Shown in pieces: positions 44,901 through 57,467 of a DNA stretch of 64,000 nucleotides; within the stretch, counting starts at the first letter, position 1, and each line of letters begins with the position of its first letter. The translations under genes and the position numbers were made by a program. The DNA lies in NCBI GenBank assembly GCA_032988165.1, contig JANTQF010000036.1, positions 123,929-187,928 of the forward strand, given 5' to 3'. The stretch is from Emmonsiellopsis sp. PD_33 (taxonomy: Eukaryota > Ascomycota > Eurotiomycetes > Onygenales > Ajellomycetaceae). The notes under the pieces are model-generated. The model had not been told where the DNA came from, did no database searches, and saw nothing but the letters and a program-made list of their open reading frames with translations.

Positions 44901-46062
44901 ATTGCAGGTGCCTTGGCAGACCCCAAAATGGACCCATTTGGACATAATATTGGGAAATACATATTTGTAATATTGAGATACGCCTGCGTGCTGCTTATTT
45001 GCCTTCAATTTATTCTGTCGATGGGAAATAGGCCACAGGGGTATGTATCATCTTTCGCTTTCCTGTTCCCTTTTTTCACCGCATCCCCATAAAACTAACA
45101 TTTCAACCAGCGCCAAAAAAATGTTCCTCTCCGGCATGCTTGTCTACGGCGTAATAATGATCTACACAACTTTCTCCGCCCTGTATATGGTCATCACGCA
45201 GCTAAAACTCAGCGACAAGCCCAAGGACGAAACACTAAGCCTGGGGAACAATGTCTTCACAAACATCATCGTCTCAACTCTCTCTACCGTCGGCCTATAC
45301 TTTCTCATGTCCTTCCTCTACCTGGACCCCTGGCACATGTTCACCTCCTCAGCGCAATACTTCGCCCTACTACCCAGTTACATCTGCACACTCCAAGTAT
45401 ACGCCTTTTGCAACACCCACGACGTCACATGGGGTACCAAGGGTGATAACATCATCCACACCGACCTAGGCGCCGCACGCACAACCGGCTTGTCAACCGT
45501 CGAACTAGAAATGCCATCGGAACAACTCGACATCGACAGCGGCTACGACGAAGCTCTCCGCAACCTCCGTGACAGACTCGAAGTCGCGCCCCCCGAGCTC
45601 TCCGAGGCACAGATGCAAGAAGACTACTACCGCGCCGTGCGCACGTACATGGTCTCCGTCTGGGTCGTCGCCAACGCCATCCTCGCCATGGCCGTGTCGG
45701 AATCCTACGCTCACAATGCAGCTGGGAATAACGGCTATTTGGCATTTGTGCTGTGGAGTGTTGCTGCGCTAGCGGTCTTTCGGGCGCTGGGGTCTTCGGC
45801 CTTCGCGGTGATTAATATCGTTCATAAGATTGCGGAGTGGAGGTTGAAGATTGCCGCGGCGGGGGGGACGGGGTATGGGTATGGTGGGTTCTCGAGTTCG
45901 GGTGGCAGTAGTAGTGGTGGTGGGAGTGGGAGTAGCGGGGCTGGGAGCTCGGTTGGGCTGTCGTCGGGGAGGAGTGTAGGGGAGAAGATTAGTGATTTTG
46001 CGAGTGAGACGGGGTGGAATGTTAAGAGGAAGGCTGGGAAGTTGGCGTTTTGGAGGAGGTAG
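41982..46062 (+). CDS. Chitin synthase, class III-type, with long N-terminal tail
   Basis: Exons 41982-44550, 44611-44795, 44874-45040 and 45111-46062 join in phase to 1290 residues; class III enzymes are usually near 900. It polymerises UDP-GlcNAc into chitin at the plasma membrane. The conserved part starts about residue 480 (KKEVRLINGELILECKIPTIL) and includes ETELFICVTMYNENEIDFTRT, VVCIIADGR, VCILLDVGTKP, AGAAGEIKA, NPLVASQNFEYKMSN, GYITVLPGALSAYR, the catalytic AEDRIL and the product-binding SQRRRWLNGAFF. About seven transmembrane helices and a Gly/Ser-rich tail follow. The N-terminal 480 residues are Pro/Ser-rich and disordered, with PPTY and PPSY near residues 13-23. The ATG at 41982 is the first in frame. 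Class III is judged from closeness to Aspergillus ChsB/ChsG. Confidence 0.92.
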
Positions 46063-46632
46063 GTTTGCTGAGTTGAGAAGGAGGGGGGAGGTTGTATATT
46101 TGTTGTGATTGATTTTGTTGTGATGTCTGTGAGTATTTTTTTATGTTCTTTTGTGTTGGATGCTTTATGTTTATAATGATGGGATTTTTGATGTGTATGT
46201 ATGTGTGTATGATTTTGTGCTTTTTGTGATTCCAAGGTTTAGTTTAATTGGTTTTTCTTTGGTGGTTATGTTATTATTGATACCAATGTTTAGCTTGTTT
46301 TCATCTTGTTGTGAGTACATGAATGACAGAGGTGACTTGATGGTGATTTTGAGGGGTTGTTGAAAGGGGTGTTGAAAGGGGTTAAATGTGATTTAAGTTA
46401 GGGGGTTACTGTCCTGTTCCTGCCTCTATGTCCCTAATCTCATTACGCACACAATCTGGGTTCCCCATCTTCATTCAAAGCAAAGAAACTTAAAAATAGT
46501 CTATCAAATATATGCTAGTCCAATCGTTCATCCACCTATTTACCTATTAGGGTATCCATCTACAACCACAACCACCCAACCAAACCCATCTCATCTATAT
46601 CCATCCATCCGCCCCTTTACATCCAGAACAAT
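46063..46632. other. Convergent intergenic region
   Basis: The 3' flanks of chitin synthase and AFG1. A GT-rich tract runs at about 46085-46330 on the plus strand and a C/A-rich one follows at 46540-46620. No gene recognised. Confidence 0.6.
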
Positions 46633-48636
46633 CTACAAACTATCCTCCCTCCATCGACTCCTCGCCTTATTCCACGCAACCTTCTCCCCCTCCCCAGCTT
46701 TCACATCCATCCCAATCCCCAATCCCCGCTCCACCCACTCCTTCCCCTCCATCTCCGCCAGTCTCGATAGCGCCCGCGCAAACGCGAACCGCTCCTCATC
46801 GCCGCTGAAGATCGAGCTGGACTTTAGCGCGGACATGGACAGGCCCAGGTCGTCCATGAGGGAGCGCATGGCGTCCGGGAGGTTTTCGGGAGGCTCGTCG
46901 CTGTTCGGGTCGGATTTGGAGTCGGAGATGGATTCTTGGAGTTCCTCGTCTGAGAGGAAGAGGTTGGATAGGGGCACGGCGGTGGTGAGGACTAGTTTTG
47001 CCTGTGATTTTGATCAAGTTAGCATGCGACGGGTAAATATAATGGCATTATAAAGATGGAGGGGAGGGGATGCATACTCTACTTTCATAAACGGCATCGA
47101 TAAAGGTGATAAATCTCCTCGCCAGGTCCCGTTGTCGAATGTTCATCCCGGGCACATCGGTAATGATAAACGCCTCGTATGTCCTCATGAGTTCCAAATA
47201 ATCGGCTGCTCCCGTCGCCTTGCCGATCAGCTCGTCGAACGTAAACTTGGCCGCCTTCCCGCTGGCCAGCGGAACTTGCACGTCACGACCCCACACCTGG
47301 TGCACGGCGGGATGAGGGGGGTCATTGGCGAAGTCGCCAAGATACTCGAACCATTTGTTCGCGTGGCTGTTGGCGGGTGGGCCGAGAGGGTGGTGGTAAA
47401 CACCAGAAGGGGGGCGGGGGATTTTCCGGTAATCGGTGGCGGAATCGAGGTTTAGCACGGTCAGAGCCGTTTTGAGCAGGTGGATGCAGGGGATGAAAGA
47501 TTCGCGCTGGATGCCGTTTTTGTACAGGTCATCTGGGTGGCGGTTGGAGGTGGTGACGAGGACGACGCCGTGGGACATCAATGATTCAAGGAGTCTAGGT
47601 TGCGTTAACATAAGTGTACACATACACTGGTACGAGAAAGGGGACGGGGTGGTACAAACCTCCTCAAGATCATTGCGTCTGCCACATCCGTGCATTGAAA
47701 TTCGTCAAAGCACAATACACTCGATGCCTCCGCAATGTCAGCTGCGACAAATGGGACTGCATCGAACTCATTCCCATGGCGCATCTTCATGACATGCAAT
47801 CTCTTATGCACGTCTTGCATGAAATTGTGGAAATGAATTCTCTTCTTCGAGGTAATGTTGCCTGGCAGCGTATCGAAGAACAGATCCATCAGCATAGTCT
47901 TCCCGCAGCCCACGTCGCCGAACATGTACAGGCCCTTGGGGAGGTTGTCAGGAATCTGTGTCGACTCCGCGGGTCGTGGAGCTCGGTTGAAAAGAGAGCT
48001 GAGGAAGGATGGCTTTGGCTGTGGAGCGAGGGACTCGAGGGTTGGATGGACTACTTGCGGCGCCTGGTATTCGCGCAACATCTCGTGCAGGTCTTGAAGA
48101 TGTTGGATGATATCTAAAGAGGAGTAAATTGTTAACGAATTTGTGCCTTGGTCCTCACACAGATACAGCGGACTTTATATATAAACAGAAACAGGTATAT
48201 GGATTAATTACCTACCTCTCTGATGAGCATCATCCCGCAGCCGCCCAGACTGCACCCTGGAGTCATACTCCTGCATGGGACCATGCATTTCTAAGCTCGC
48301 GCCGGGAGCCACCGGTGCTTCAGCCACAACCGCACCGGCACACGCACTACTACTCGTAATCGATCTAACCTGCACACCAGATCGATACACATCTCCCAGC
48401 ATCCTTGCCTCTCCAGTCCTTCTTTCAAAAAACGAAGGCACAGACCCCCCCAACGCGCGCGGGGTAGAATGTAGGTTCCTCTGCCCCTCATAAACCTTCA
48501 TACGACTGCGGCAATCCGCACAAACGGATCCATATGCCTGTCGCGGAATTACTCCAGAGACAGGAAGCCTGGCCCGTTGGGAGAGGGTCGAATCGGCCAG
48601 GAGGGCCTGGTGCCGCGCGCGGAGCGTGGTGCGCAT
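46633..48636 (-). CDS. AFG1: Mitochondrial AFG1-like AAA ATPase
   Basis: Four exons in phase (48636-48216, 48113-47660, 47594-47078, 47001-46633) give 586 residues. The N-terminus is Arg/Ser-rich and lacks acids (MRTTLRARHQALLADS), fitting a mitochondrial presequence. The ATPase core has Walker A GDVGCGKT, IHFHNFMQDVHKRLH, Walker B VLCFDEFQCTD, and the sensor strand VVLVTTSNRHPDDLYKNGIQR. The C-terminal domain (FDELIGKATGAADYLEL, DVPGMNIRQRDLARRFITFIDAVYE) is family-specific. AFG1/LACE1 assists turnover of mitochondrially encoded respiratory subunits. The last exon adds an acidic, variable tail. Confidence 0.92.
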
Positions 48637-49460
48637 ACTCGGCGTATTGATTCACTTCTCGTTTTCCCCGCGTAGTATATACAATTCCTTAAATTCCTCC
48701 CCGGACACTAGATATCAATTCATCAAATAGCGTGGTCTGACTACCATGCGACCTGATACGTTTTCAAGCGGGGGTTTCGCTGCTTCGCTCCGGCCGTTGG
48801 TTCGTCGGGTAGCGGGTCGGTTACCGACGATTATACCGTCCGGGCTTCCAAAAGAAAGGTATATACAATGCGTAGCGTAAGTGCGGCAAGTCAAAACAGT
48901 GGCAGAACTAAAAATGAGGGCGGTATCAAACGGAAATGCCACCACGCCGGTCCAAAGAGGGCGGGGAAAAGAGACGGCGGAATCGAGCCGAAAGGAAAGA
49001 ACTTCGCTGTACGGATGAAAGCGCGCTATGCCAAGAACGTTTCAAAAGGACGGCAATGAGATAATGATATAACGACCGGAAAGGAACGTCGGACCGGGAA
49101 CTGGCAGAGATCGCGATTGACACGGCGCGGCACGAAGCCATGAGGTTGATTTGATATCAAAAGTTTCGTCGGGAAATATCACGAGGATGACGGGATGCGG
49201 CGAAATGTCGGTGCCATGCCTGTTTGGGTTTAGCGGGCGGTGTCTTGGCCCGACTTGTGAGCCGAGGCGGAACGGGATGGATTATGTAAGCAACTCTTCG
49301 GAAAAGGGGTTTAACTGAATAAAGGGGTACTATTATATTACAACAGAATATTTGTATGCACAGTCAACTGATTCCTACTTCGCTAGTAAGTGCAGCCACG
49401 GGATTTGTGGTCTATGTTATGAATATAATCCCTATCTGACCTCTCCCCAAAAGCTTCAAC
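48637..49460. other. Intergenic (AFG1 promoter and 3' flank of the PNP gene)
   Basis: No gene recognised. The short forward ORF at 48868-49059 is basic and without features. Confidence 0.55.
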
Positions 49461-52411
49461 CTAACTTGAACATTTAGATATCACACCAAGGAGTTCTTTT
49501 GCATAGGCTGCAGCCACCACAGCAGCATAACCTTGCCATTTCTTGTTCTTATGCGAATCAGAATAGTCGCAGATGCCTCGAATTACCAGGGAAGGAAGCG
49601 CATCCGCCAACCCAGCAGCTTCCATCTCGAAGCAAAGAACACCGAGATCCCTTCTCAAGCGCTCACGGGTCGCGCCATCTCTCATCACCTTGTTGCCGGA
49701 TGCGATGAGGCCATAGTGAACGCGCGGGGAATTAGAGTTGCGTGGCGTCCGTTTGACCAACTTCGTTAACTCACATCTCCCACAGGATCCCTCAATGTTG
49801 CTAGGATGGTGGTCATACTCGTAGTCATAGAGCAAGTCATGCTTTTCGCCGGGGTGAGAGCACCCAGCGCTCAGCACAGGATACCGTCTGGCCATCTCTT
49901 CGAGGTAATTCTCGAGTTTGCGCTGACCCCGATAGTGATCCGCTTTCAGTCGGGAAACAGCCGTTAGGAGCACGTCAGGTGGCCGATTCAATGACCCCAT
50001 ACGAACAAAGTTGTGATCCTTCACGGCTTTGCCAAAATCATACTGAATTATACTTCCAGACGACCCCTTGGGATCCCCTACAACAATGTCTCCTAGTCTA
50101 ATGTCCTCCGCCCCAGGCACTCCGCCTCCAATCCCAACCATCAGGCCGAACCTCAGCGATTTGAAGGTGGAGAGCATGCCGTGGGCGACTCGGGCAGCAG
50201 GTATGGTACCGATTATCCCAGATGGAAGGCAAGCCATCGCCACGTTGTGCACACCCATACGCCCTAAGGTATAGGTATTGTGATCGGACGTAGCCTGGGG
50301 CAAAGGCGCATGGATCTCATCGAGCATGGCCTGTGCCGCCGCTAGTTCCTTTGGGAGTGCACATATCCATCCCACAGTATAGCTCTGATGGTCTAATGTC
50401 GGCAAGCAATCTTCACAACCGTTACCCCCCAAACTCCGGTGCATTTGTTCACTACTCGTCTGAAGTTTGTGATCACGATCATCGTCGAGCGCTTTGCTTA
50501 GGGAAGACGGATAAATATCGGTTAATGGCACAGATGTGTCTTCCTGGCCTTTGGGACCACCATACAAAGGCCGACTATTTTCAATGGGTCCTAGAAAATG
50601 CTTTTGACTTGATCTTACCCGCCCCCAGCTGCTGAGATCTAAGGCTTGAGCTACCTCGTCCAGATTTTCAATTGGGATCGTGTTGCCAAACCCTTGGTCT
50701 AAGTCGTCTTCGAGAGGCTGTACGATTTTGTCATATATCAGAAGTTTAAGGTTTTCTTCATCAAGCTCTTTGGCGTTCTGGTCCGGTCCGAGAGTCGCGC
50801 TTAGACATGCGTCCACTGCTTCGCGGTAGTTTTCTGGAAATTCGGATTTGGACCGCTTAAATATTTCAAGAGCAACCACATATCGGGTATTAACATCAAT
50901 GTCATCCCAGTCGTCTAACTCCACCCCTGCGCTTGCAGCCAACGACTGAATCGGCCGAGCCAGGTACAGCTCCATCAACATGACGCCCAGCATGACTATA
51001 TCAGGGTACGGATGCAACGGTTCGTCATCGGGGTCCGTTTCTGAATCCGGGTCACTTAATTCCCCGGTATCCTCAGTCGCATTGTGATTTACCTCGTTTA
51101 GCCCCGCATGGATATATGGCATTAGAGGAATGGTGGTAGCAGTGCGGAAAAATATTATATTTGCTGCATTGAAATAGGCAGGCTGCAGCCATGGCGTTCC
51201 ACGGAAATGAAGAACGGAATAAGCAAGCAGAACTGCCAGGACACGTTTTGATCTTTCTGTCAAAATATCCGGGTGAAGTTTGATGATTTCTTCAAGGGAG
51301 AGCTGAGGATCTGATCGGCTGATAGAAAATTCGCTCTTGGATGATTGGTCTTTCCAGAGGTTATTATTTTCAACTGCCAGATTGAGGCGCATTAACGGTT
51401 TTGACCGAACCTTCTCGATCTGCTCGCATAATCGCTTTATGGCTAATCGACGCCGGGAGAGTCGTGGTTCGTTCACACGGTGGTCTTCTGGCAACGCGAA
51501 CCTGACGCCCAATCCCAGTTGTTCCTTTGGTGTAGGACTAGATAACATGACCTGAATTTGCGCCTCTTGCCAAAAACATTCAGGGATATTAGGCGTGACG
51601 AATGCCTCGAAAGCGTACTGGTCCTCCACATGTTTACGGTGTGTTGTTATTCGCAATCTAAATGCGTATTCGTGACTATGGGATGGGGAGCATGCTTTTG
51701 AGGAGACAGCTAAAGCCTGAAATACCGTGTTAGCCGCGCCCCATACTGAGGACGTTGGCTTTCTTTTTTTCTTCCGTGGGGCTCGATACTCTTCGCTTTC
51801 ATCTTCCGTGGTCTCTGGACACTGAGTTCGGAGCCTGGAAACGTAGTCGCGAAGTAACAATAGAATTTCATCCCGTGTTTCCGGTGACCCAAAATCTAGG
51901 CATTGTTGTACGTGTACTAGCTTTTCATCTCGCGGTTCTGACAGCCCCCAAAAATACTCTAAGGCAGCGAGTCTCGGAAATGGGTGTCCGGATGCAAGTA
52001 TGGTCTCGTAGTCTGGAATAACCGACGATGGGAGAAAAGATGTGAGTTTTTCGAGGATTGGATGGGCAAGGGATTCGAGCTCTGCTACTCCTGTAGCATG
52101 CCGAATAGGGGAGACAAATTCGACCAAGAACAGAGCGTATGCATTCAGGTGGACATAGAACATGCGGAGGTCACGATTGGCTTCGGTACGCTCGAGCGAA
52201 ACGACAATCTCCCGGAAAATGCGCAGGACACTCAACAAGAGAGAAAATGGCTATTTGTTCGCGGCATATTTCGTAAGTCGCACAGCCTAAAAGTCACAGC
52301 ATGAAACTCTCTCACCTGAGGTGATAAATCTCGCTTTGGCCCGCTGCCAACGAAACGATATGCATCTGTCAGTCCTCGCCCGCGGGGATTTCCGGCTCGA
52401 ATCGGTTGCAT
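49461..52411 (-). CDS. Degenerate kinase-like (DUF7580-type) + nucleoside phosphorylase fusion
   Basis: Exon 1 52411-52316 (32 codons, MQPIRAGNPRG) and exon 2 52250-49461 join in phase 0 to 961 residues; the first exon is inferred because exon 2 has no ATG near its start. Residues about 1-600 resemble the fungal DUF7580-type region: helical N-terminus, then VLAVLLAYSVLHFRGTPWL, a FFRT strand and YPDIVMLGVMLMELYLARPI, the last reminiscent of a protein-kinase C-lobe but lacking DFG-like residues. About 660-960 is a PNP_UDP phosphorylase domain: YTVGWICALPKELAAAQAML, VGIGGGVPG, IRLGDIVVGDP, GLIASGNKVMRD, CFEMEAAGL and IRGICDYSDSHK. This fold is a common effector of fungal NLR-like (STAND) proteins. 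No NACHT or NB-ARC is present. It lies head to head with the C2H2-type gene, 454 bp apart. Domain order clear, function inferred. Confidence 0.75.
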
Positions 52412-52865
52412 CTTGATGTCATCTAGCGGTCTCCGGACATGGCTTCTATCTCAATGGACGACCATTACGGGATAAGCCAAAGATGAGTCCGTAATGCGGC
52501 TGGCGTAGAGTACTAGTAGGAAATTTGCGAGGAGAGCCACATTGCGAGGAACGACGGCTGGCCGTCGTCCAGAGCGGGGTAATGAGATATCTGCAAGCCA
52601 CTCGTCGAGCGCCCAGCCTTGCAGGGCTGCCATCCTGTGCGCAGCGCTCTGTGGTCTTTGGTGTGTCGTTGGTGTGTCGTTGGTTAAATAGCTGGATAGA
52701 GGCTGGCGGTTGGAGCCCCCCGCGCCCATGTGACTTCCCAACATGGAGACATCCGATATCAGATCTCTGTCTCTCTATAAAACCAACATCAGAGCTCAGC
52801 CCAGCAGACACTCTCTCCATTTCCATCCATCTCTCTGTCATCTCTCTGTCCATCTCGTTTCCCAA
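52412..52865. promoter_or_regulatory. Short divergent promoter of the PNP and C2H2-type genes
   Basis: 454 bp between divergent start codons. TATAAA at 52776-52781 is about 85 bp before the forward start, followed by a CT-rich leader. A tandem GGTGTGTCGTT pair lies at about 52659-52682. Confidence 0.55.
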
Positions 52866-55800
52866 ATGTACCCCGACCAGGAGGGTTCAACCATCGCAGA
52901 AAGCGCGGCGAAATGCCTCGAGTCGTTCAACGAATGCCTCGCCAATTTCTCCCTTCTTCCTCCACGTCAGCAGTCGGGGATCGAAGATCAGCTCGGGAGG
53001 TTCTCAATCTGGACCTCGAACATCGGCGTTTTTGCGTCCACTCGGTCTTCTCTTGACTATCGCCTTCGTGATGTTGAAGATGTTCATAGACTCGTCCAGG
53101 GCCTTCTTTGGATACTAAACGAGCATATCCAGAGATGTGAGACATGATTCGAATTCGTCTTTAATACTGGTTTCCGTCACTGGAGTTGTGTTGTCTCTGC
53201 CTCTCTCCAAAAATGAGCTAATCATATTTTTCGTGGCGCCCAGATCTATCTCACCTTGTTTCTCTAGATCCATCAACGGATGGATATAACCAAGAGAGCA
53301 AAATTTCAGCTATCAATAGTATTGATGCCGTGGTTACGGATATTTCAGGGGAGATCAGCTTACTGCATCAACTTTCGAACACGATCCGTAAAGCAGGCAG
53401 TGAAGGGCATAACCTGAAAGCCGCAACCTCTTTTGTAATCAAGGACGAACATGGCAATGACGTCGGGCCTATATTCCTGAGCCATTTCGCAATGGGAATT
53501 ATCCAGCGCAAGTTTCCAGGTTGCGACAAGGCCATTCAAACAAGACTGGCTGCGGCAATGTTGCTCCGTCGAAAGCGAATCCTCTACCGACGTTCACGCT
53601 ACGGACAGTCCCCATCAAGAAATACTCCGTCTGCTCCACAAATGATGACTCCTCAGCGTGGAATAGCCAAAGCTGATTTTCAGCCTACTCAGCACCAAAG
53701 TTTTAGCAGGAGCCTTGGCCAGCCTGAAGTATCAGGCGCGAAACTCACCCCCAGCATTGCTGAATCCCGGACGATGACAGCAACTACAATTCGTATGGAC
53801 GAGTGGAAAAAGGCGTCTACCCCTTCTGTTATTAGCGAATCGAAAACGATATCTCTAAATCATCAAGAAGAGCTCGAATTTCCCCCCGCACCTACACGAC
53901 CTCTATTGCGGAAATTCAGGACTCTTAAAGGACAGCGCCGGGCCAAACACCAGGACCGCCTGAACTTGCTTCCAAACTTTGCACTATATCAACAGTATAA
54001 CGGCAATCCACCGCTAAAACCTAATATCCTCGATCAACTCAAATGCGACATCTTAAATCTTGAAAGTGATTTAGAGCAAGAAATCGAGAGAGACCGGAAA
54101 GACTGTTACAATAGCAATGTGGAAGTCGTCTGCCCTTATTGTTGTTGTGCTTTGCCGAGTGCAGATGTTATGAACGACCGTAAATGGAGGTGAGTACTAA
54201 CAAACTCCATTCATCGCTGCCGATGAGGAACTCCCCATAGGCCCATCCCGATCTCTCCTGCCGCTTTTTTTTAAAAAAAATACTAACACTAGCACCTTAT
54301 AGAGAGCACGTTAAGCACGACCTCTATCCTTATGTATGTCTATTTGAGACTTGTGCCACTCCTGACACGTTGTATAACCACAGCGAAGACTGGTTAAAGC
54401 ACATGGGGCAGCACCAGTTACAATGGCTCTGTGTGGTCAAGTCCCACGACGTACTAATATTCAACAATCAAAGCGAATATGAAGAGCACATGAGTACAAG
54501 GCATAAAGTTTCCAAATCGCAGGCTGCCTTACTCGCGGAAAGAAGTAGTCGACCGTCTAGACAGATATTTGTATCATGTCCCCTGTGTGGATACTCAAAC
54601 TCCAACTCTTGTCTTGATGGTCACATTGCTACTCATCTAAGATATCTTGCCTTGAAGTCACTCCCATTTACCGACGATGGGACGAATGATAGTGGCTCTG
54701 ACGAGATGGATGTTGATTCTGATAAAATATATCAACACCATCGAAGTACTATTGCCGATGATCCCGACTATGATATCTTACTGGATCTCGAGGACAAAAC
54801 TCCGATTGATGACAACCCGCTGGCACCGAATCTCCTGATGAGTTCCCATTCCCTAGAATGGGAATTTATGAACCCATTTGGGACCTCGTTTGACCCTGGT
54901 ATTAATCGAGAACCAGATCCTATCTTGGAGGAATTAACATACATGGTCAATCTACGTCGCCCAGACGATCGCTCCACGACAAGTAACGAGCCGAAGAGCG
55001 TTGACGCAAAACGGCAGGACGGTGAAGAAGAAACCAGGAGAAGGAGTAAGAAGTACGAAGCAAACGAAGTGGAAAAAAGAAAAAAGGAACTTCCCAGCCG
55101 GGATAACTTATTCGGCGATCTGCTTTGGGGACTTCCCCCAAAATTTCGGAATTTGAGATTCCTTTTCAAGGTCGATTTTGTGAAACCAGATGATACCGTC
55201 CAACATGAACTTCGTGATGCCGCTCGTAATTGGAGTCCACCGACATATCCAGGGGCAATTTCTCTCGTGGGAACAACAGACTGGCTCGAATGGCAAAATG
55301 GGATATTCCATTTGACGAAACGAGCAATTGGTAGTGACATATATCAGGCATGCTCTCTCTTTTATGACTCCGAACGAGATATTTTTCTCGGCGTACCATT
55401 TGACTGCCGAAACCAGATTGTTCAAGATTGGAAAAGAGTAACCTTCGACCATAAGGTGGTTCGCACCGGAGAACTCATCTCAATCTTGGGGTTTGATTTG
55501 AAACATCATGTCCTCGGTGGCCGGGTGTCTCCACACTTGATGCCGCAGCTTATCCCGAAAAGTTACAACTGCAAACAATCTGACACAGTGAACCCCACCA
55601 GCTTCACATCTGTTGGAGGAAACTTGGCTCTCCTGCTTGGTTTTGCTGCTTTCAGTGGTTATTATCCCCGGAGTCAAGATGAGGTAGGGACCACGGTGAG
55701 CGCAATCAGAGCTTTCATCCCTCCCAACTGGGTGCCTCACCACTATAAAACTGAAAGTAAGTGCAGCAAACCCCCAACTAGAAACAATTTTAATGTATTA

Positions 55801-55916
55801 TAGGAATCCATGGCACCGGAGTCATTGTCTCAGTTAAGAGTCTTGATAATAACGAGGACGAACTGTCTGCATATCAAAGAGGAGATTATGGGCCGTTAAT
55901 CATAAATCGTAGGTAG
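52866..55916 (+). CDS. Large C2H2-type fungal protein
   Basis: Exons 52866-53136, 53244-54189, 54303-55756 and 55804-55916 join in phase to 927 residues. The N-terminus (GRFSIWTSNIGVFAS.RSSLDYRLRD) is a helical module found at the start of many fungal proteins with zinc fingers, ankyrins or NLR-like parts. A basic region with RRKRILYRRSRYGQ follows. About residues 390-510 hold Cys/His pairs (CPYCCCALP, CLFETCATP..HMGQH, CPLCGYSNSNSCLDGHIATH) like irregular C2H2 fingers. The C-terminal 300 residues (GDLLWGLPPKFRNLRFLFKV; GNLALLLGFAAFSGYYP) match no domain I know. An alternative last splice (donor 55913) would end the protein about 15 residues later. It is paired divergently with the phosphorylase-fusion gene. 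DNA binding or signalling role not established. Confidence 0.65.
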
Positions 55917-57467
55917 TATCTCCGAATAAATTGGAAAGGGGGAGCTGCTGGCTAAAAAAAACTGCTTGTTTTCTAGCCGAAGCCACCCTTTCACGGAAGA
56001 GTCCCCTTTCCCTGGGAGCTAGCAGATTCGTGCGATGAAGGCCCACGGCAGGGAGGCTTGGATGTCGTCATGGATGCGAAACCGCCTGGCTCGGAGGAGT
56101 TAGTGCTGATATAATAATACTCAAAGCGGCAATATAACTGTGAACGTATATAAACTCCCCGATCCCCCAGATTTTCCGAGACGGTAAATGGTTTTGTCAT
56201 ATAAACCTATCTGCTTGAACACTTTAATGCTGCTGCAACTGCTAAAAAGGGGGCGGTAGGAGGCTACGCTTGGCCAACGTGGAAATAAAAAACTAGACGT
56301 GAAGTCACATGTCTATTTATTAAGCAGACATAGTATGTAGAGAAGAGAATACGGCACAGTAATCTGTGAACGTGGGAATGAGTCCATAGCAGCTACAGAC
56401 TAGGCTTCGGATAGATAGGGAGTCCAGGGTGCAGCGTATTACATCAGCAACCCCCCTTGCATGTATGAGAAAACCCGACTCGGCGACATTCAGCCTTAAA
56501 CTAAGGTCTGCCGGTAGTTTTGTCGTCAGCTTGTCGCATGTTTCTCCTTTTGAGGTAGTAGTTATTATAGAATATAAACCATCCCATTTATGTCTATACC
56601 TACTACTCAAAAAGGAGAAACGTGCGAACCTCCGGAATCCGACATGTCCGAAAGCGGATGGTTATAACTCTGGCGGGAAAAGACCTCCTTTCAGCCCCGA
56701 GTCCCTGTAACTCATCATTCTCGGATCTAGTTTGAGAACTGGTCTTTATTCCCGACCGTCCGGACGGGTTTGCGGCCTTTTAAATAAAATTCTCCTGGGA
56801 TGGTTTTGGTGTCCGGGACGCCGGACGAGGAGATAATTTTTCTTTTTATGGGGTTTAAAATAAAATAATAGGCTGTCTTGAGCTGAGCTGGTGTGAGATT
56901 ACGCGCTACGCTATATCCACGGCCTCAATTTTGATCCACCGCGCTCAAATCCGGGGATTCCGGGCGGTGAAAGAGAGACGCTAAAATATCCTAGCTGCCG
57001 GTCGAGGAGTTGCTCAGGCGCAGGGGCGTAGGGATTATCTATTTTGCCCTGAAGGATCGATTATACAGAGGAAACAATACTTGGAGCATTGCGGCAGCGG
57101 CATGACGTAGTAAAAGAAGTAGGCTGAGTAAAGGTTGCGGTGAGAACTATGGAAGACACCCAGCAATTAGCTCCCTCTATACATCTATATAATTATCAGA
57201 GAACAACCCGCTGCAGCTCTATATCATCAGTCTCCTTTACGGTTATTTGTATTCCTCCCAGCAATTTGTTCATCTTGTCAACGCAAACCTACTTCTATCT
57301 TCTGTCAAGTGTCCCTCACAAATCGCCTTCGTTACCTTGACCGTTGTGAGGAATAAACCTAGAGCGGTGACTGGCGTTAAAGGTGTGAATTTCCGAATCT
57401 ATCCAAGGTCAGTATGAACGCCAGTGAGCATCCAAACTAGGTCTAACCACCAACCTGATAGTTCATA
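55917..57467. other. Intergenic region
   Basis: 1.55 kb without a recognisable gene. The first 100 bp may hold an alternative last exon of the C2H2-type gene. The rest has only short frames and AT-rich patches. Confidence 0.5.
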
